Source: UBA4744 sp963723165 (lineage in GTDB: Bacteria; Actinomycetota; Acidimicrobiia; Spongiisociales; UBA4744). From it: a stretch of DNA of 64,000 nucleotides. Both the position numbers and the translations under genes were made by a program. The stretch's first letter is position 1, and each line of letters opens with the position of its first letter. Below are positions 18,394 to 27,760 of this stretch, piece after piece. The stretch spans positions 62,001 through 126,000 of the forward strand of contig CAVRPP010000007.1 of assembly GCA_963723165.1 (NCBI GenBank), read 5' to 3'. Below the pieces are notes generated by a model. The model saw nothing but the letters and a program-made list of their open reading frames with translations, searched no databases and was not told where the DNA came from.

Positions 18394-18807
18394 CTAGTCG
18401 GTGGGCTCGAGATCGAGAGAGGCTGAATTGATGCAGTAGCGAAGCCCGGTCGGTTGGGGGCCGTCCTCAAATACGTGCCCCAGATGGGAGTCGCATCGTG
18501 CGCAGCGGACCTCGGTACGGATCATGCCGTGACTGGTGTCGACGACCGTCTTCACCCGCTCGTCGGCAGTTGGCTCCCAGAAGCTCGGCCACCCGGATCC
18601 CGATTCGTACTTGGTATCGGACGAGAACAGCTCGGCGCCGCATGCCACACAGCGGAACATCCCGTCTTCCTTGGTGTGTACGTAGCCGCCTGAGAACGGA
18701 GGCTCGGTCGCTCCCCGCCGGGTTACTTCGAACTGTTGGGGTGTCAAGCGCAGGCGCCATTCCTCATCCGTGGTGGGAAGCTGGTCTTCCGGGATCTCAG
18801 CCGTCAT
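18394..18807 (-). CDS. msrB: Peptide-methionine (R)-S-oxide reductase
   Basis: A 137-residue MsrB that reduces the R epimer of methionine sulfoxide. Two CxxC pairs bind zinc (CVAC near 53-56 and CARC near 102-105), the substrate region is SGSGWPSFW, and the catalytic cysteine is in GLRYCINSASL near the end. It is full length. It lies 9 bp downstream of the YgjP-like gene and 47 bp upstream of parA on the same strand. Confidence 0.95.
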   Translation of the reverse strand: MTAEIPEDQLPTTDEEWRLRLTPQQFEVTRRGATEPPFSGGYVHTKEDGMFRCVACGAELFSSDTKYESGSGWPSFWEPTADERVKTVVDTSHGMIRTEVRCARCDSHLGHVFEDGPQPTGLRYCINSASLDLEPTD

Positions 18808-18816
18808 GTTGCTCCT

Positions 18817-19326
18817 TCATGGGTTTGGATCTTCAACAGCGTGGTGGCCATTCTCGTTCCATTCCCGGCCCATGGCGATCAAGAATCCGGTTGCTCTTTC
18901 TGCCCGGGGGTACCTGTTGACCAGTGTCTGGAACGCCGTTCCATGGCCTGGTTCGCGAAGGTGTGCCAGCTCGTGGACGATCAAGTAGTCGAGTACCCAG
19001 GTCGGGAAACCTGCCACGCGGCTGGAGATGCGGATCGTTTGGTTCTCCGGTGTGCAGGAACCCCATCGAGTCGTCTGATTGTGAACCCACCGGATCGACT
19101 CCGGCGCCGGGAGGTCATAGATGCGCGACAACCGCCGGGCTCGTTCGGTCAAGTCGATCGGCTTGGCTGCGGCTCGCAACTCGAACCTCGACTTCATCAA
19201 CCCGACCCAGTGGAGCTCCTCTGACCGGCTCATGGCAGCGGGGATGGCAACCCGGAGGACGTCCCCGACCAGTCGAGCTTGCACCGTTTTCTTGCGCCGG
19301 TTGCTACGGATGACTTCGATGTTCAC
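18817..19326 (-). CDS. YgjP-like (DUF45) zinc metallopeptidase
   Basis: A 169-residue protein of the SprT/YgjP type. The N-terminal part contains the RRKKTVQARLVGD segment, the middle has the hallmark TTRWGSCTPENQTIRIS, and the zinc site is HELAHLREPGHG. This is the usual arrangement of YgjP/M48-like DUF45 proteins. The role is unknown but probably proteolytic. The downstream msrB gene starts 9 bp after it. Confidence 0.88.
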   Translation of the reverse strand: MNIEVIRSNRRKKTVQARLVGDVLRVAIPAAMSRSEELHWVGLMKSRFELRAAAKPIDLTERARRLSRIYDLPAPESIRWVHNQTTRWGSCTPENQTIRISSRVAGFPTWVLDYLIVHELAHLREPGHGTAFQTLVNRYPRAERATGFLIAMGREWNENGHHAVEDPNP

Positions 19327-19430
19327 GGTCGGCGATGCTACCGGTCACGGGTGACAACCGGTGCAGTGATCGGCTTGGGCGAGGCATACGCTCGATGTCA
19401 AGTGATCGCGCCGGGGGCAACAGGAGATCC

Positions 19431-19460
19431 TTACGCGCAAGCCATGATTTGCACTATGCT
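19431..19460 (+). promoter_or_regulatory. Candidate promoter for the GNAT gene
   Basis: TTACGC at 19431-19436 and TATGCT at 19455-19460 are 18 bp apart and precede the GNAT start at 19487. A CAATTGCAA motif at 19463-19471 overlaps the expected transcription start. Consensus-based and untested. Confidence 0.35.
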
Positions 19461-19486
19461 AACAATTGCAAGCGCAGGAACCCTCG

Positions 19487-20107
19487 ATGCAGCCAACCGG
19501 CCTCCCCCAACTGACACCAGTCGAACTGGCCCTGCCGAACGGCATGGTGGTTTCGCTGCGTCCGCTCGGCCCGGAAGATCGGGAGAGGCTTGCCGTGGGT
19601 TTCGAACGGCTTTCGCCTGAGAGCCGCTACCGGCGGTTCATGACCCCGGTGCCCCGTCTCACCGCAAGCGAACTGACCTACTTCAGCGAGATCGATAATT
19701 GGAATCACTTCGCCTGGGGTGTGCAGGTGGCGAAGGCGGATGGGCTGGACGGTGCGGGGGTGGCCCGATTCGTTCGCTTGACCGCAGATCAGAGTGCGGC
19801 CGATACCGCGTTCACGGTACTGGACGAGTACCAGGGGTTCGGGATCGGGCAGGTGCTCTTCCGGGCATTGGCCATTGCCGGTCGAGCACATGACGTCGGA
19901 CAATTCCACTTCGACGTGCTGGCCGACAACCGGCCAATGCTCAAGGTCCTCGAGAAGTCCGGTGTGCCGGTGGATTCGGTGTCGGCCGGCATCGTTCACG
20001 CGGTCCTCGATGTGGACTCATTCGTGGCGGGGTTGGATTGGTGGGCACCCACCCAGGCCCTTTCCGATCTAGCCAGAGCGGCTCGAACGTCCCCGAATTC
20101 CCCGTAA
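19487..20107 (+). CDS. GNAT family N-acetyltransferase
   Basis: A 206-residue acetyltransferase-fold protein. It starts with LRPLGPEDRERLAVGFERLS, a typical GNAT beta1-alpha1 region, then SPESRYRRFMTPVPRLT, which is often seen in GNAT domains attached to acyl-CoA ligases or found alone. The acetyl-CoA loop is YQGFGIGQVLFRAL. The substrate is unknown. ATG 19487 is chosen over TTG 19466 because GCAGGA lies 8 bases upstream. Confidence 0.8.
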   Translation: MQPTGLPQLTPVELALPNGMVVSLRPLGPEDRERLAVGFERLSPESRYRRFMTPVPRLTASELTYFSEIDNWNHFAWGVQVAKADGLDGAGVARFVRLTADQSAADTAFTVLDEYQGFGIGQVLFRALAIAGRAHDVGQFHFDVLADNRPMLKVLEKSGVPVDSVSAGIVHAVLDVDSFVAGLDWWAPTQALSDLARAARTSPNSP

Positions 20108-20273
20108 CGGACGTCCTACCTGCCCGGCCAGTTAACATCGTGACTCCACAGCAGATCATGGCGGGACTCTCAGAGAGCGCCACGTGGCTGTGGCAGCGGA
20201 CTACGCCGGTCAGATAGGTGCTACCTCGCCTGTGTGGTCCTGCTACGCATGTTCACAAAGAGAGGTCTTGACA

Positions 20274-22973
20274 ATGGGCGATGAGCGCAAGTGGGTATAC
20301 GGGTTCGACGAGGTCGAGGCCGCAGAGGCGTACGTGGGAGGCTCCTGGGACGGAGTCCGGGGATTGATGGGAGGCAAGGGTGCCAACCTCGGCGAGATGA
20401 CGAGGGTCGGAGTACCCGTCCCGCCCGGGTTCACCGTCACTACCGAGGCCTGCAATGCGTTCCTCGAAGCCGGGGCGCAGTTCCCCGGAGAGATGTGGGA
20501 GCAGGCACTCAGTGCTTTGAAGCACGTTGAGGAGCAGACCGGGAAAACCTTCGGCGATGCGTCCAACCCGCTGCTGGTCTCGTGTCGCTCCGGAGCCAAG
20601 TTCTCTATGCCAGGGATGATGGACACCGTCCTCAACATCGGTCTCAACGACCAGGTGGCGGTTGGAATGGTGAAACTGATCGGCGACGAACGGTTCGTGT
20701 ACGACTCGTACCGCCGTCTCGTGCAGATGTTCGGGACCGTGGTTCTGGGTCTCGAATCCGAGCCATTCGAGGAGGTCCTCGCCGAATACCGCAAGAAGCA
20801 CAGCCTGGACAACGATGCAGCCCTCCCACCTGAGGCGTTGAAAGAAATCGTCGAACGTTTCAAGGTCCTGGCCCCGGCCTTTCCACAAGATCCGATCGAT
20901 CAGCTCCGACTGGCAACGGAAGCAGTTTTCAAGTCGTGGAACGGCAAGCGGGCGTTTGACTACCGGAATGCCGCCAAGATCGCCCACGACCTCGGTACGG
21001 CCGTGAACATCCAGACGATGGTGTTCGGCAACATGGGAATGGACTCGGCGACCGGTGTAGCGATGACGCGCGACGCCACGACCGGCGTCGACCACATCGA
21101 AGGTGACTTCCTGGTCAATGCCCAGGGCGAGGATGTGGTGGCGGGAACCCGCCCGACCAAGGCGATGGACGACATGGCCGTCGAAATGCCAGGGCTGTAT
21201 GAGGAGTTTCGGGCGATCGCCAAGAATCTCGAGAACCACTACCGCGAGATGCAGGACATGGAGTTCACCGTCGAGCGGGGCAAGCTGTGGATCCTCCAGA
21301 CCCGCGATGGGAAACGGACCGCACAGGCGGCCGTCCGGATCGCGGTGGATCTGGCCGAGGAAGGCCTGATTACCAAGGAAAAGGCCGTTATGAAGGTGAC
21401 GCCGGACCAGGTCGACTTTTTCTTGCACCCCCAGTTTTCGGTGGAAGCCAAGAAAGCGGCGGTGGATTCCGGATCGCAGATTGCCACCGGGCTCAACGTC
21501 TCGCCGGGAGCCGCCGTCGGGGTGGTTGCCTTCGATGCCGATCTCGCCGAGAAATGGTCGAAGGAGGACGGCAAGAAAGTGATCATGGTGCGGCCCGAGA
21601 CGAAGCCGGACGATGTTCACGGCATGCTGGCCGCTCAAGGCATTCTCACCAAGCTGGGTGGTCGGACGAGCCACGCGGCCTTGGTTGCGCGCCAGTTCGG
21701 CAAGCCGGCCGTGGTGGGCGTCGCCGCCCTCGACATCGACATGGCCAACCGGCAGATGACCGTGGACGGCAAGGTCGTCAAAGAAGGTGATTGGATCTCG
21801 ATCGACGGGACTATCGGTGAGGTCTTCCTTGGAGCTCTCGATACCGTGATCCCCGACCTGTCAGATCCGTGGCTCAGCAAACTCCTCGGCTGGGCAGACG
21901 AATTTCGGACTCTGGGAGTCTGGGCCAACGCCGACTATCCACTCGACGCCCAACGCGCCCGCAAGAACGGGGCCGAGGGTATCGGTCTGTGCCGGACCGA
22001 GCATATGTTCTTCGAGCCCGAGCGCATCCCGGTCGTGCAGAAGATGATCACAACAGAATCGGACGAGGAACGGCGCGAGGCGCTCGATACGCTGCTCCCT
22101 CTGCAGCGCGAGGACTTCGCAGGCCTGTTCCGGGCTATGGACGGGTACCCGGTGATCATTCGTCTCATCGACCCGCCGCTGCATGAGTTCCTTCCGGCAT
22201 TTGAGGATCTGACCGCGGAACTCGCGGATCTGCGGATCAAAGCTGCAGCCGGTGATGATGTCGCCGAAGAGATGGCCGAGACCAAGGTCATGCTGGGGAG
22301 GGTTGAGGCTCTCCGTGAAGCCAATCCGATGTTGGGTACCCGCGGGGTGCGGCTCGGCATCATGATGCCGGATCTGACCAAAATGCAGGTCAGGGCCATC
22401 ATCGAGGCCGCCTGCATTGTCTCTCGCGAGGGCGTTGATGTTCATCCGGAGGTCATGATTCCGCTCACCAGTCATGTCAACGAGCTCAAGCGTCAGCAGA
22501 CGGTGCTGGAGGCAGAAGCCAAAGTGGTGATGGAGGAGCAGGGGATCGAAGTCGACTACAAGTTCGGCACCATGATCGAAATCCCGCGGGCGGCCCTAAC
22601 GGCCGGAGAGATCGCTGAATACGCCCAGTTCTTCTCGTTCGGGACCAACGACCTGACCCAAACGACTTTCGGGATCAGCCGTGACGACGCCGAATCAGGG
22701 TTCCTCATCGACTACCTCAGTGAGGGCATCCTGGCCGAGAATCCGTTCGCCTCGATCGACGAACCGGGAGTCGGACGACTCATGAAGTTGGCTGTGGACG
22801 AGGGTCGGGCCGCCCGCCCGGGCCTCGAGGTCGGCATCTGCGGTGAGCACGGAGGAGATCCGCAGTCGATCGACCTGTGCCACCGGCTGGGACTCGACTA
22901 CGTCAGTTGCTCGCCCTTCCGGGTGCCGATCGCTCGCCTCGCCGCCGCCCAGTCGGCCATCACCCACAAGTAA
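20274..22973 (+). CDS. ppdK: Pyruvate, phosphate dikinase
   Basis: An 899-residue enzyme interconverting pyruvate, ATP and phosphate with PEP, AMP and pyrophosphate. The N-terminal ATP-grasp domain contains MGGKGANLGEM and SCRSGAKFSMPGMMDTVLN, the swivelling domain has the phosphohistidine motif GGRTSHAALVARQ, and the C-terminal PEP/pyruvate barrel ends with the catalytic Cys in GICGEHGGDP. Length is typical of bacterial PPDK. ATG 20274 has GAGG 8 bases upstream; the frame back to 20184 lacks homology-like sequence. The enzyme supports gluconeogenesis or PPi-based glycolysis. A copy of the inverted-repeat element follows 4 bp after its stop. Confidence 0.96.
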   Translation: MGDERKWVYGFDEVEAAEAYVGGSWDGVRGLMGGKGANLGEMTRVGVPVPPGFTVTTEACNAFLEAGAQFPGEMWEQALSALKHVEEQTGKTFGDASNPLLVSCRSGAKFSMPGMMDTVLNIGLNDQVAVGMVKLIGDERFVYDSYRRLVQMFGTVVLGLESEPFEEVLAEYRKKHSLDNDAALPPEALKEIVERFKVLAPAFPQDPIDQLRLATEAVFKSWNGKRAFDYRNAAKIAHDLGTAVNIQTMVFGNMGMDSATGVAMTRDATTGVDHIEGDFLVNAQGEDVVAGTRPTKAMDDMAVEMPGLYEEFRAIAKNLENHYREMQDMEFTVERGKLWILQTRDGKRTAQAAVRIAVDLAEEGLITKEKAVMKVTPDQVDFFLHPQFSVEAKKAAVDSGSQIATGLNVSPGAAVGVVAFDADLAEKWSKEDGKKVIMVRPETKPDDVHGMLAAQGILTKLGGRTSHAALVARQFGKPAVVGVAALDIDMANRQMTVDGKVVKEGDWISIDGTIGEVFLGALDTVIPDLSDPWLSKLLGWADEFRTLGVWANADYPLDAQRARKNGAEGIGLCRTEHMFFEPERIPVVQKMITTESDEERREALDTLLPLQREDFAGLFRAMDGYPVIIRLIDPPLHEFLPAFEDLTAELADLRIKAAAGDDVAEEMAETKVMLGRVEALREANPMLGTRGVRLGIMMPDLTKMQVRAIIEAACIVSREGVDVHPEVMIPLTSHVNELKRQQTVLEAEAKVVMEEQGIEVDYKFGTMIEIPRAALTAGEIAEYAQFFSFGTNDLTQTTFGISRDDAESGFLIDYLSEGILAENPFASIDEPGVGRLMKLAVDEGRAARPGLEVGICGEHGGDPQSIDLCHRLGLDYVSCSPFRVPIARLAAAQSAITHK

Positions 22974-22977
22974 GAAC

Positions 22978-23028
22978 CGTTCTGGCGTCAATATCGGGGC
23001 CCCCGTGCCACTTTTTGACGCCAGAACG
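22978..23028 (-). repeat. Inverted-repeat element, copy A (after ppdK)
   Basis: Terminal arms CGTTCTGGCGTC (22978-22989) and GACGCCAGAACG (23017-23028) form a perfect 12-bp inverted repeat. Read on the minus strand, the left half continues AAAAAGTG as in copies B to D, but the centre differs. It lies between the convergent ppdK and ywiC-like genes and could act as a terminator for ppdK. Confidence 0.85.
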
Positions 23029-23033
23029 TTTGA

Positions 23034-23825
23034 TCACCAACCGGTAGCGACACCGATCGCGGTGAGGGCTACCACCATCAGCCCGAACAATATCTGGGTC
23101 CAGCCGACAGTTTTGGCCGGCACCGGAGGTCTGGCGAGGCCGTAGGCGGCACCGAGTCCGAGCAGGAAGATTGCCAGAGCCGACAACAACGGCACGATGG
23201 CCAGGGCCGCCGCCATTGCGACGACGAGCCACGCCGCTACCTGGGCCGCGTAGACGCCGGATCGGTCGTACGGCTGATCTTTGGCTCTGCGAACTTGAGC
23301 CCGGGCAAAGATGATGGCCGCAAACGAGCGGGAACCCAGCACCAGCCAGAGCCCGAATGCGGCTGCCCAATCCCAATCTGCAGCCATGGCGATTGCCGCC
23401 GCGGCAGATCCCATGGCGATTCCTCCGGTCAGCTCGGGTAGCAGCGCGCGGTTGCGGCTCTGAGCGTCGGCCCGCAGAGACACGGCGGCGAAGGGGATGG
23501 CGGCCACGAGTGGCCACCAGAAAGGTCCCGTTGCCTCAGTCACTGCCAGAGCCAATCCGGCCAGCGCCAACGCCCCGTAGCCGAGGGCAAACCACGTTGC
23601 GACCCTGGTGCGAGGGAGTCGCCGCTTGCGGACCAGATCCGTCGAGACCAGTTTCAACGGTCGCCGCGCCAGGAATACGGCTGCGGTGGCAACGGCCAGT
23701 CCCCAGCCCGCGACCGTGGGAGCCACCAGCAGCCCCAGCAAGATGGGTTCCAGCGTGAAACCCCATCCCCCGTGTTCGGTGGGGAGAGCAATCGAGCGGA
23801 ACCGCATACGGGTCGGCTCCGTCAT
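23034..23825 (-). CDS. YwiC-like integral membrane protein
   Basis: A 263-residue protein with about eight helices. The N-terminal LPTEHGGWGFTLEPILLG motif is the hallmark of the YwiC-like family, which is distantly related to UbiA prenyltransferases; the basic loop LARRPLKLVSTDLVRKRR follows. A UbiA-type Asp-rich motif is not obvious. The biochemical role is unknown; in several bacteria the family is linked to nitrate/respiratory gene clusters, but not here. ATG 23825 overlaps the tag stop as ATGA. Confidence 0.85.
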   Translation of the reverse strand: MTEPTRMRFRSIALPTEHGGWGFTLEPILLGLLVAPTVAGWGLAVATAAVFLARRPLKLVSTDLVRKRRLPRTRVATWFALGYGALALAGLALAVTEATGPFWWPLVAAIPFAAVSLRADAQSRNRALLPELTGGIAMGSAAAAIAMAADWDWAAAFGLWLVLGSRSFAAIIFARAQVRRAKDQPYDRSGVYAAQVAAWLVVAMAAALAIVPLLSALAIFLLGLGAAYGLARPPVPAKTVGWTQILFGLMVVALTAIGVATGW

Positions 23826-24430
23826 GGTTTCGCCATTGCTGCCCGGTCGCGTGCCGCCTGAGAACGGACGAAGCATCCCTCGATGTGATCATTGACGAGG
23901 CCCATTGCCTGCATAAACGCGTAGACGGTGGTCGGACCGACGAAACGCCATCCCCGTCGCTTGAGGTCCTTGCTCATCGCCGTTGATTCTGGGGTGATAG
24001 ACGGCAAGTTGGTCGGTGGCTCCTGGCGATTCGGTTCGTACGTCCACACGTAGGTGGCGACCGACCCAAATTCAGCGATCAGCTCCAGCGCCCGGGAGGC
24101 GTTGTTGATCGTGGCTTCGATCTTGCCGCGATGGCGGACGATTCCGGCATCGTCGAGCAGCCGGGAGACATCGGCATCGCCGAACCCGGCCACCTTGTGG
24201 AAATCGAATCCGGCGAACGCCGATCGAAAATTCTCTCGCTTGCGGAGGATGACCAGCCAGGAAAGCCCTGCCTGGAACCCCTCCAGGCACAGCTTCTCGA
24301 AAAGGCGAACGTCGTCGGTGACAGGGAATCCCCATTCCCTGTCGTGATAGTCCACATACAGGGGATCGGTACCCGCCCACCAGCATCGAACCTTTCCAGC
24401 TTCTTCTCTGACAACCGGGCGGTCGGCCAT
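23822..24430 (-). CDS. tag: DNA-3-methyladenine glycosylase I
   Basis: A 202-residue Tag enzyme that removes 3-methyladenine from DNA. Family landmarks are RCWWAGTDPLYVDYHDREWG at the start, then LFEKLCLEGFQAGLSWL, the zinc-site style C-terminus with GCFVR and YAFMQAMGLVNDHIEGC. ATG 24430 begins the conserved region; the frame extends upstream to 24844 but that part overlaps the cupin gene and is not conserved-looking. It is the first gene of a two-gene unit with the YwiC-like gene. Confidence 0.93.
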   Translation of the reverse strand: MADRPVVREEAGKVRCWWAGTDPLYVDYHDREWGFPVTDDVRLFEKLCLEGFQAGLSWLVILRKRENFRSAFAGFDFHKVAGFGDADVSRLLDDAGIVRHRGKIEATINNASRALELIAEFGSVATYVWTYEPNRQEPPTNLPSITPESTAMSKDLKRRGWRFVGPTTVYAFMQAMGLVNDHIEGCFVRSQAARDRAAMAKP

Positions 24431-24497
24431 GGCCGGGATGCTACGGCGGCTCGACCCGTCCTGGAACCGACGATCCGTCGGATAAGCCGTCGCGGGA

Positions 24498-24992
24498 TTA
24501 GTCCCGGCTCGCCGTCGCCGGGTGCGACTGAGCAAGAGGTGGGCCGACGACATCCATCCAGTTTTCGCCTGCGATCTCCCGATACCTGTCGGCATCCACC
24601 GGTCCTGGCGGTAGTTGAGCGTGTTGTTGGAAGAAACGCTCCATGCCCGCCGGGGTGAACATAACCAGGATGGTCGCCGGTTCGTCACCGGTGTTCTGGA
24701 AGCAGTGGGCGGTACCTCGGGGAACAAACACGAATGATCCCTGGGCGGCGTCGAACAGCTCGCCGTCGGCGATGAAACGGAATTGGCCTTCGAGGATGTA
24801 CCACATCTCGTCTTCTCGAGCGTGCACGTGCTGAGGGGGCCCATCCTGGGGTCCCACCGTCACTTCCAGCAAGGCAAAAGTGCCGCCGGTGGTGGCGGTC
24901 CCTGCCTTGATGGTGGCCGGCCCTCCCGCCGGGCCCCGAACCGTTTCGCCGTCGTTTCTTCCGACGACGAAAGCACCGTTAAACGTAGCCAA
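24498..24992 (-). CDS. Cupin domain-containing protein
   Basis: A 164-residue single-domain cupin. Motif 1 is PPQHVHAREDEMWYILEG (metal-binding His/His/Glu) and motif 2 is GSFVFVPRGTAHCFQNTG (His). It is a probable metal-dependent enzyme or small-molecule binding protein, similar to quercetinase-like or DUF-type cupins; the substrate is unknown. It lies 67 bp upstream of tag on the same strand and is divergent from the DUF819 gene across a 133-bp spacer. Confidence 0.85.
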   Translation of the reverse strand: MATFNGAFVVGRNDGETVRGPAGGPATIKAGTATTGGTFALLEVTVGPQDGPPQHVHAREDEMWYILEGQFRFIADGELFDAAQGSFVFVPRGTAHCFQNTGDEPATILVMFTPAGMERFFQQHAQLPPGPVDADRYREIAGENWMDVVGPPLAQSHPATASRD

Positions 24993-25125
24993 GGCGACTC
25001 CTCTTCTGCGATTCGCGGGGATCGGGAAAACGCGACGGGAGTCTATGGGTCAAGGAGCTGTAAGTACCTTCTCTCGCTCATGCTTTTTGGCGGCCAACTA
25101 GCGTCGGGACGACGGAGGGAACAAC

Positions 25126-26259
25126 GTGGAGACAATTGTCCTGGCGATCGTGTTCTTGGCCTTCCCCGCTCTGGCGGTCTTTGGGGCCAATCGCAACAAG
25201 GTGCTGGAGTGGTTGAGCCCGGTCGTCCTCTGCTACTTGTTCGGCATCATCCTCGGGAATACCCCCGGCTGGACACCCGACACGGACCTGGCCAACACCG
25301 TGACGGAAGCCACAGTGCTTTTGGCCATCCCGTTGTTGCTGTTCTCGACCGACTTCCCAAAATGGTTGCGTGTGGCTCCCAAAGCTGTCCTCTCCTTTGG
25401 ACTGGCAACTCTGGCCGTAATGGTGGTCGCCGCTGCGGCCACGGTGGTGATGAGCAATCAGGACCCGGAGACGTGGAAGATGGCCGGTATGACCGTCGGG
25501 GTGTACACCGGCGGAACTCCCAATATGAGCGCCATCGGCCTGGCCCTGGAGGTCACCGACGAGAAGTTCGTTCTGGTCAACGGCGCCGACGTACTCTTGT
25601 CGGCCGTCTACCTGCTGTTCCTCATGACTATCGCCCAGCGAGTGTTACTCAAGTTCCTCCCGGCCTTTCAAAGGTCGGGCCTTGAAGAGGAGTCGCATAC
25701 CTCAGGGATGGAAGCCGACCCCCTGCTGGCCCTCAAGACGAGGCCCAGGGCCGTGGCCGGGGCAATCGGCCTTTCCCTCCTGATCGCCGGGGTGACCGTC
25801 GGGGTCGTTTCCCTGTTCGACGATTCGCTGCCCATCGCCCCGGTGATCCTAGGCGTCACCACTCTGGGCATTGCGTTGTCGTTCGTTCCCCGGATCCGCA
25901 ACCTGGCCGGCACCTACGAGACAGGCCAGTACCTGCTGCTGATCTTTGCGGTCGCCATCGGAACTCTGGCCAACATCCGAGAAATGGCAGACGCCTTCTC
26001 AACCGTCTTCGCGTTCGTGGCCGTGGTGCTGGGCGCCGCGATCTTCCTGCACTACCTGCTGGCCGCCATCTTCCGGATCGATGCCGATACGGTGCTGATC
26101 ACCTCGACGGCCGCCGTGTTTGGACCGGCTTTTGTTGGTCCGATTGCGGCCGTCTTGAAGAACCGGGAAATCGTCGTTTCGGGGTTGACCACCGGTGTCG
26201 TCGGTTATGCAGTCGGCAACTACGCCGGCCTGGCAATCGCCTACCTATTGCAGCCGTGA
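25126..26259 (+). CDS. DUF819 family membrane protein
   Basis: A 377-residue protein with about ten helices. The DUF819/YjcL signatures are visible: LEWLSPVVLCYLFGIILGN near the start, GVYTGGTPNMSAIGLALEV in the middle and VFGPAFVGPIAAVLKNRE near the end, in a two-fold repeated arrangement like sodium-dependent carboxylate or amino-acid carriers. The substrate is unknown. The start is ATG 25126 after a weak GGAGGG about 12 bases upstream. Confidence 0.87.
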   Translation: METIVLAIVFLAFPALAVFGANRNKVLEWLSPVVLCYLFGIILGNTPGWTPDTDLANTVTEATVLLAIPLLLFSTDFPKWLRVAPKAVLSFGLATLAVMVVAAAATVVMSNQDPETWKMAGMTVGVYTGGTPNMSAIGLALEVTDEKFVLVNGADVLLSAVYLLFLMTIAQRVLLKFLPAFQRSGLEEESHTSGMEADPLLALKTRPRAVAGAIGLSLLIAGVTVGVVSLFDDSLPIAPVILGVTTLGIALSFVPRIRNLAGTYETGQYLLLIFAVAIGTLANIREMADAFSTVFAFVAVVLGAAIFLHYLLAAIFRIDADTVLITSTAAVFGPAFVGPIAAVLKNREIVVSGLTTGVVGYAVGNYAGLAIAYLLQP

Positions 26260-26320
26260 GGAGGGGTGTGTCCGCGGGCGCTGGTGAGTCCGACAGAACC
26301 CGTTGCCGGCGACGAGCCGA

Positions 26321-27655
26321 TCACACCTGATAGAGGCTGTCCAGCATTTGCAGCACGATTTCGTCGACCATTCCCTGGTTGGGGAGCGTGGTCATCATTC
26401 CGTACATGGCCGCTTGTCCCGCCTGTGACGCTTCGGGATTGGCGCGGACTTCTTCGACGGCGTCGGCGAGATCGTCGAGGAACCGGTCCTCTAGGCCGGC
26501 ATGAACCGGGGTGACCATCAGGTGCAGGGAGGCTGGTTTGATCTGCCGATCCATGTGCCAGCCCCGCCGATCGAGCGCATCGCCGACGGCGTAAACATCG
26601 ATTGTGTCCGAGGTGAAGGCGAAGACGCTGGCAGGCGGATTTCCCAGGACTCGCAGGCCGGCGATCCGGTTGATCCCTTCGATCAGTCGACCGGTCGTTC
26701 CCATGATGCCTTTCGCCTTCTCCAGGTACCCGTCGCGGCCGATCCGCTTGATGGCTGCCCAGGCGGCGGCGATGGGCCCACCCGGGCGAGTGCCGGCCAT
26801 GCTCGGGGAGGCATAAATCCCGCCCGGCCAGCCGGTCGCCACATGGAACTGGTAGCGGCGCAGCGCTGCGTCCCGGTAGAGGATCGTTGAGGCCCCTTTG
26901 GCGGCAAAACCGTACTTGTGCACATCGGCCGACATGCTGGTCACCCCGGGAACCCGGAAGTCGAAGGGGGGAATCGGGTATCCCAGTTCCTCTGCCCAGG
27001 GGAGGAAGAACCCACCCAGGCAAGCATCGACGTGGAAACCCAGGTCACGGTCGAGGGCGATGGCACCGAGCTCCTCGATCGGATCGATGATGCCGTGGGG
27101 ATAGTTCGGGGCCGAGCCAACCATCAGGATGGTGTTGGGATTGATGGCGGTTCGGACTGCGCTGAGATCAACCCGTAGATCGTCGTCCAACCGTACCAGC
27201 ACCGGTTCGACGCCGAAGTAATGCCCCGCCTTGAGGAACGCAGCGTGAGCGGTGACGGGAAGCACCATCTCGGGCCGCTTGATCTCCGGGTGGAGGTCCC
27301 TGGCCCGGTCGCGGTAGGTCTTCACCGCCATGAGGATGCTCTCCGATCCGCCCGAAGTCATGGTGCCCGCAACGTTCTGGTCCCCGTTGAGCATCGTGGC
27401 GGTCATGCGCACGACCTCAGCTTCGAAGCGGCGCAGGCTTGGAAAAGCAATCGGGTTCAGGGCATTCTCGGAGAAGAAAGTCCCGTGCGCTTCCTTGAGG
27501 AATTCAGAGTGTTCATCGCCGGCGTGGTAGACCAGGCTCCACGTCTGGCCCGAATGCCAGTCCGCGTCGCCTCCGCGCAGGTCCCGCATGTGACCAAGGA
27601 TCTCCTTCTGGCCAAGGCCATTGGGTGGTATCCGGGGCTCGTTGACTTCACCCAT
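26321..27655 (-). CDS. PLP-dependent lyase/decarboxylase similar to sphingosine-1-phosphate lyase
   Basis: A 444-residue fold-type I PLP enzyme of the group II decarboxylase family. Motifs include GTMTSGGSESILMAVKTYRD, HVDACLGGFFLPW and the PLP-lysine segment SADVHKYGFAAKGAS, the last being nearly identical in pattern to sphingosine-1-phosphate lyases (S-x-D-x-HKYG-x-xxKG). The likely reaction is cleavage of a phosphorylated long-chain amine or decarboxylation of an amino acid. ATG 27655 has GAGGAG 7 bases upstream; the frame upstream to 28558 is antisense shadow of the next gene. No membrane helix at the N-terminus, unlike the eukaryotic enzyme. Confidence 0.9.
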   Translation of the reverse strand: MGEVNEPRIPPNGLGQKEILGHMRDLRGGDADWHSGQTWSLVYHAGDEHSEFLKEAHGTFFSENALNPIAFPSLRRFEAEVVRMTATMLNGDQNVAGTMTSGGSESILMAVKTYRDRARDLHPEIKRPEMVLPVTAHAAFLKAGHYFGVEPVLVRLDDDLRVDLSAVRTAINPNTILMVGSAPNYPHGIIDPIEELGAIALDRDLGFHVDACLGGFFLPWAEELGYPIPPFDFRVPGVTSMSADVHKYGFAAKGASTILYRDAALRRYQFHVATGWPGGIYASPSMAGTRPGGPIAAAWAAIKRIGRDGYLEKAKGIMGTTGRLIEGINRIAGLRVLGNPPASVFAFTSDTIDVYAVGDALDRRGWHMDRQIKPASLHLMVTPVHAGLEDRFLDDLADAVEEVRANPEASQAGQAAMYGMMTTLPNQGMVDEIVLQMLDSLYQV

Positions 27656-27760
27656 GATCCAACTCCTCTTTCGGGAGCGACTGTAGTACGCGAGGCATAA
27701 TGGTGGCAGGACGGATCGAGAGCGTGGATACCAGGGCCGGATCTCCTGTGAGGAGTAAGC

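Noticed and set aside
20253..21674. A 473-codon open frame antisense to ppdK
   Set aside because: It mirrors a strongly conserved gene; the protein is His/Arg-rich and has no recognisable domain. It is a high-GC shadow.
22978..23028. Integron attC site suggested by GTTC/GAAC arms
   Set aside because: The arm order is opposite to attC (RYYYAAC ... GTTRRRY) and no integrase or cassette array is present.
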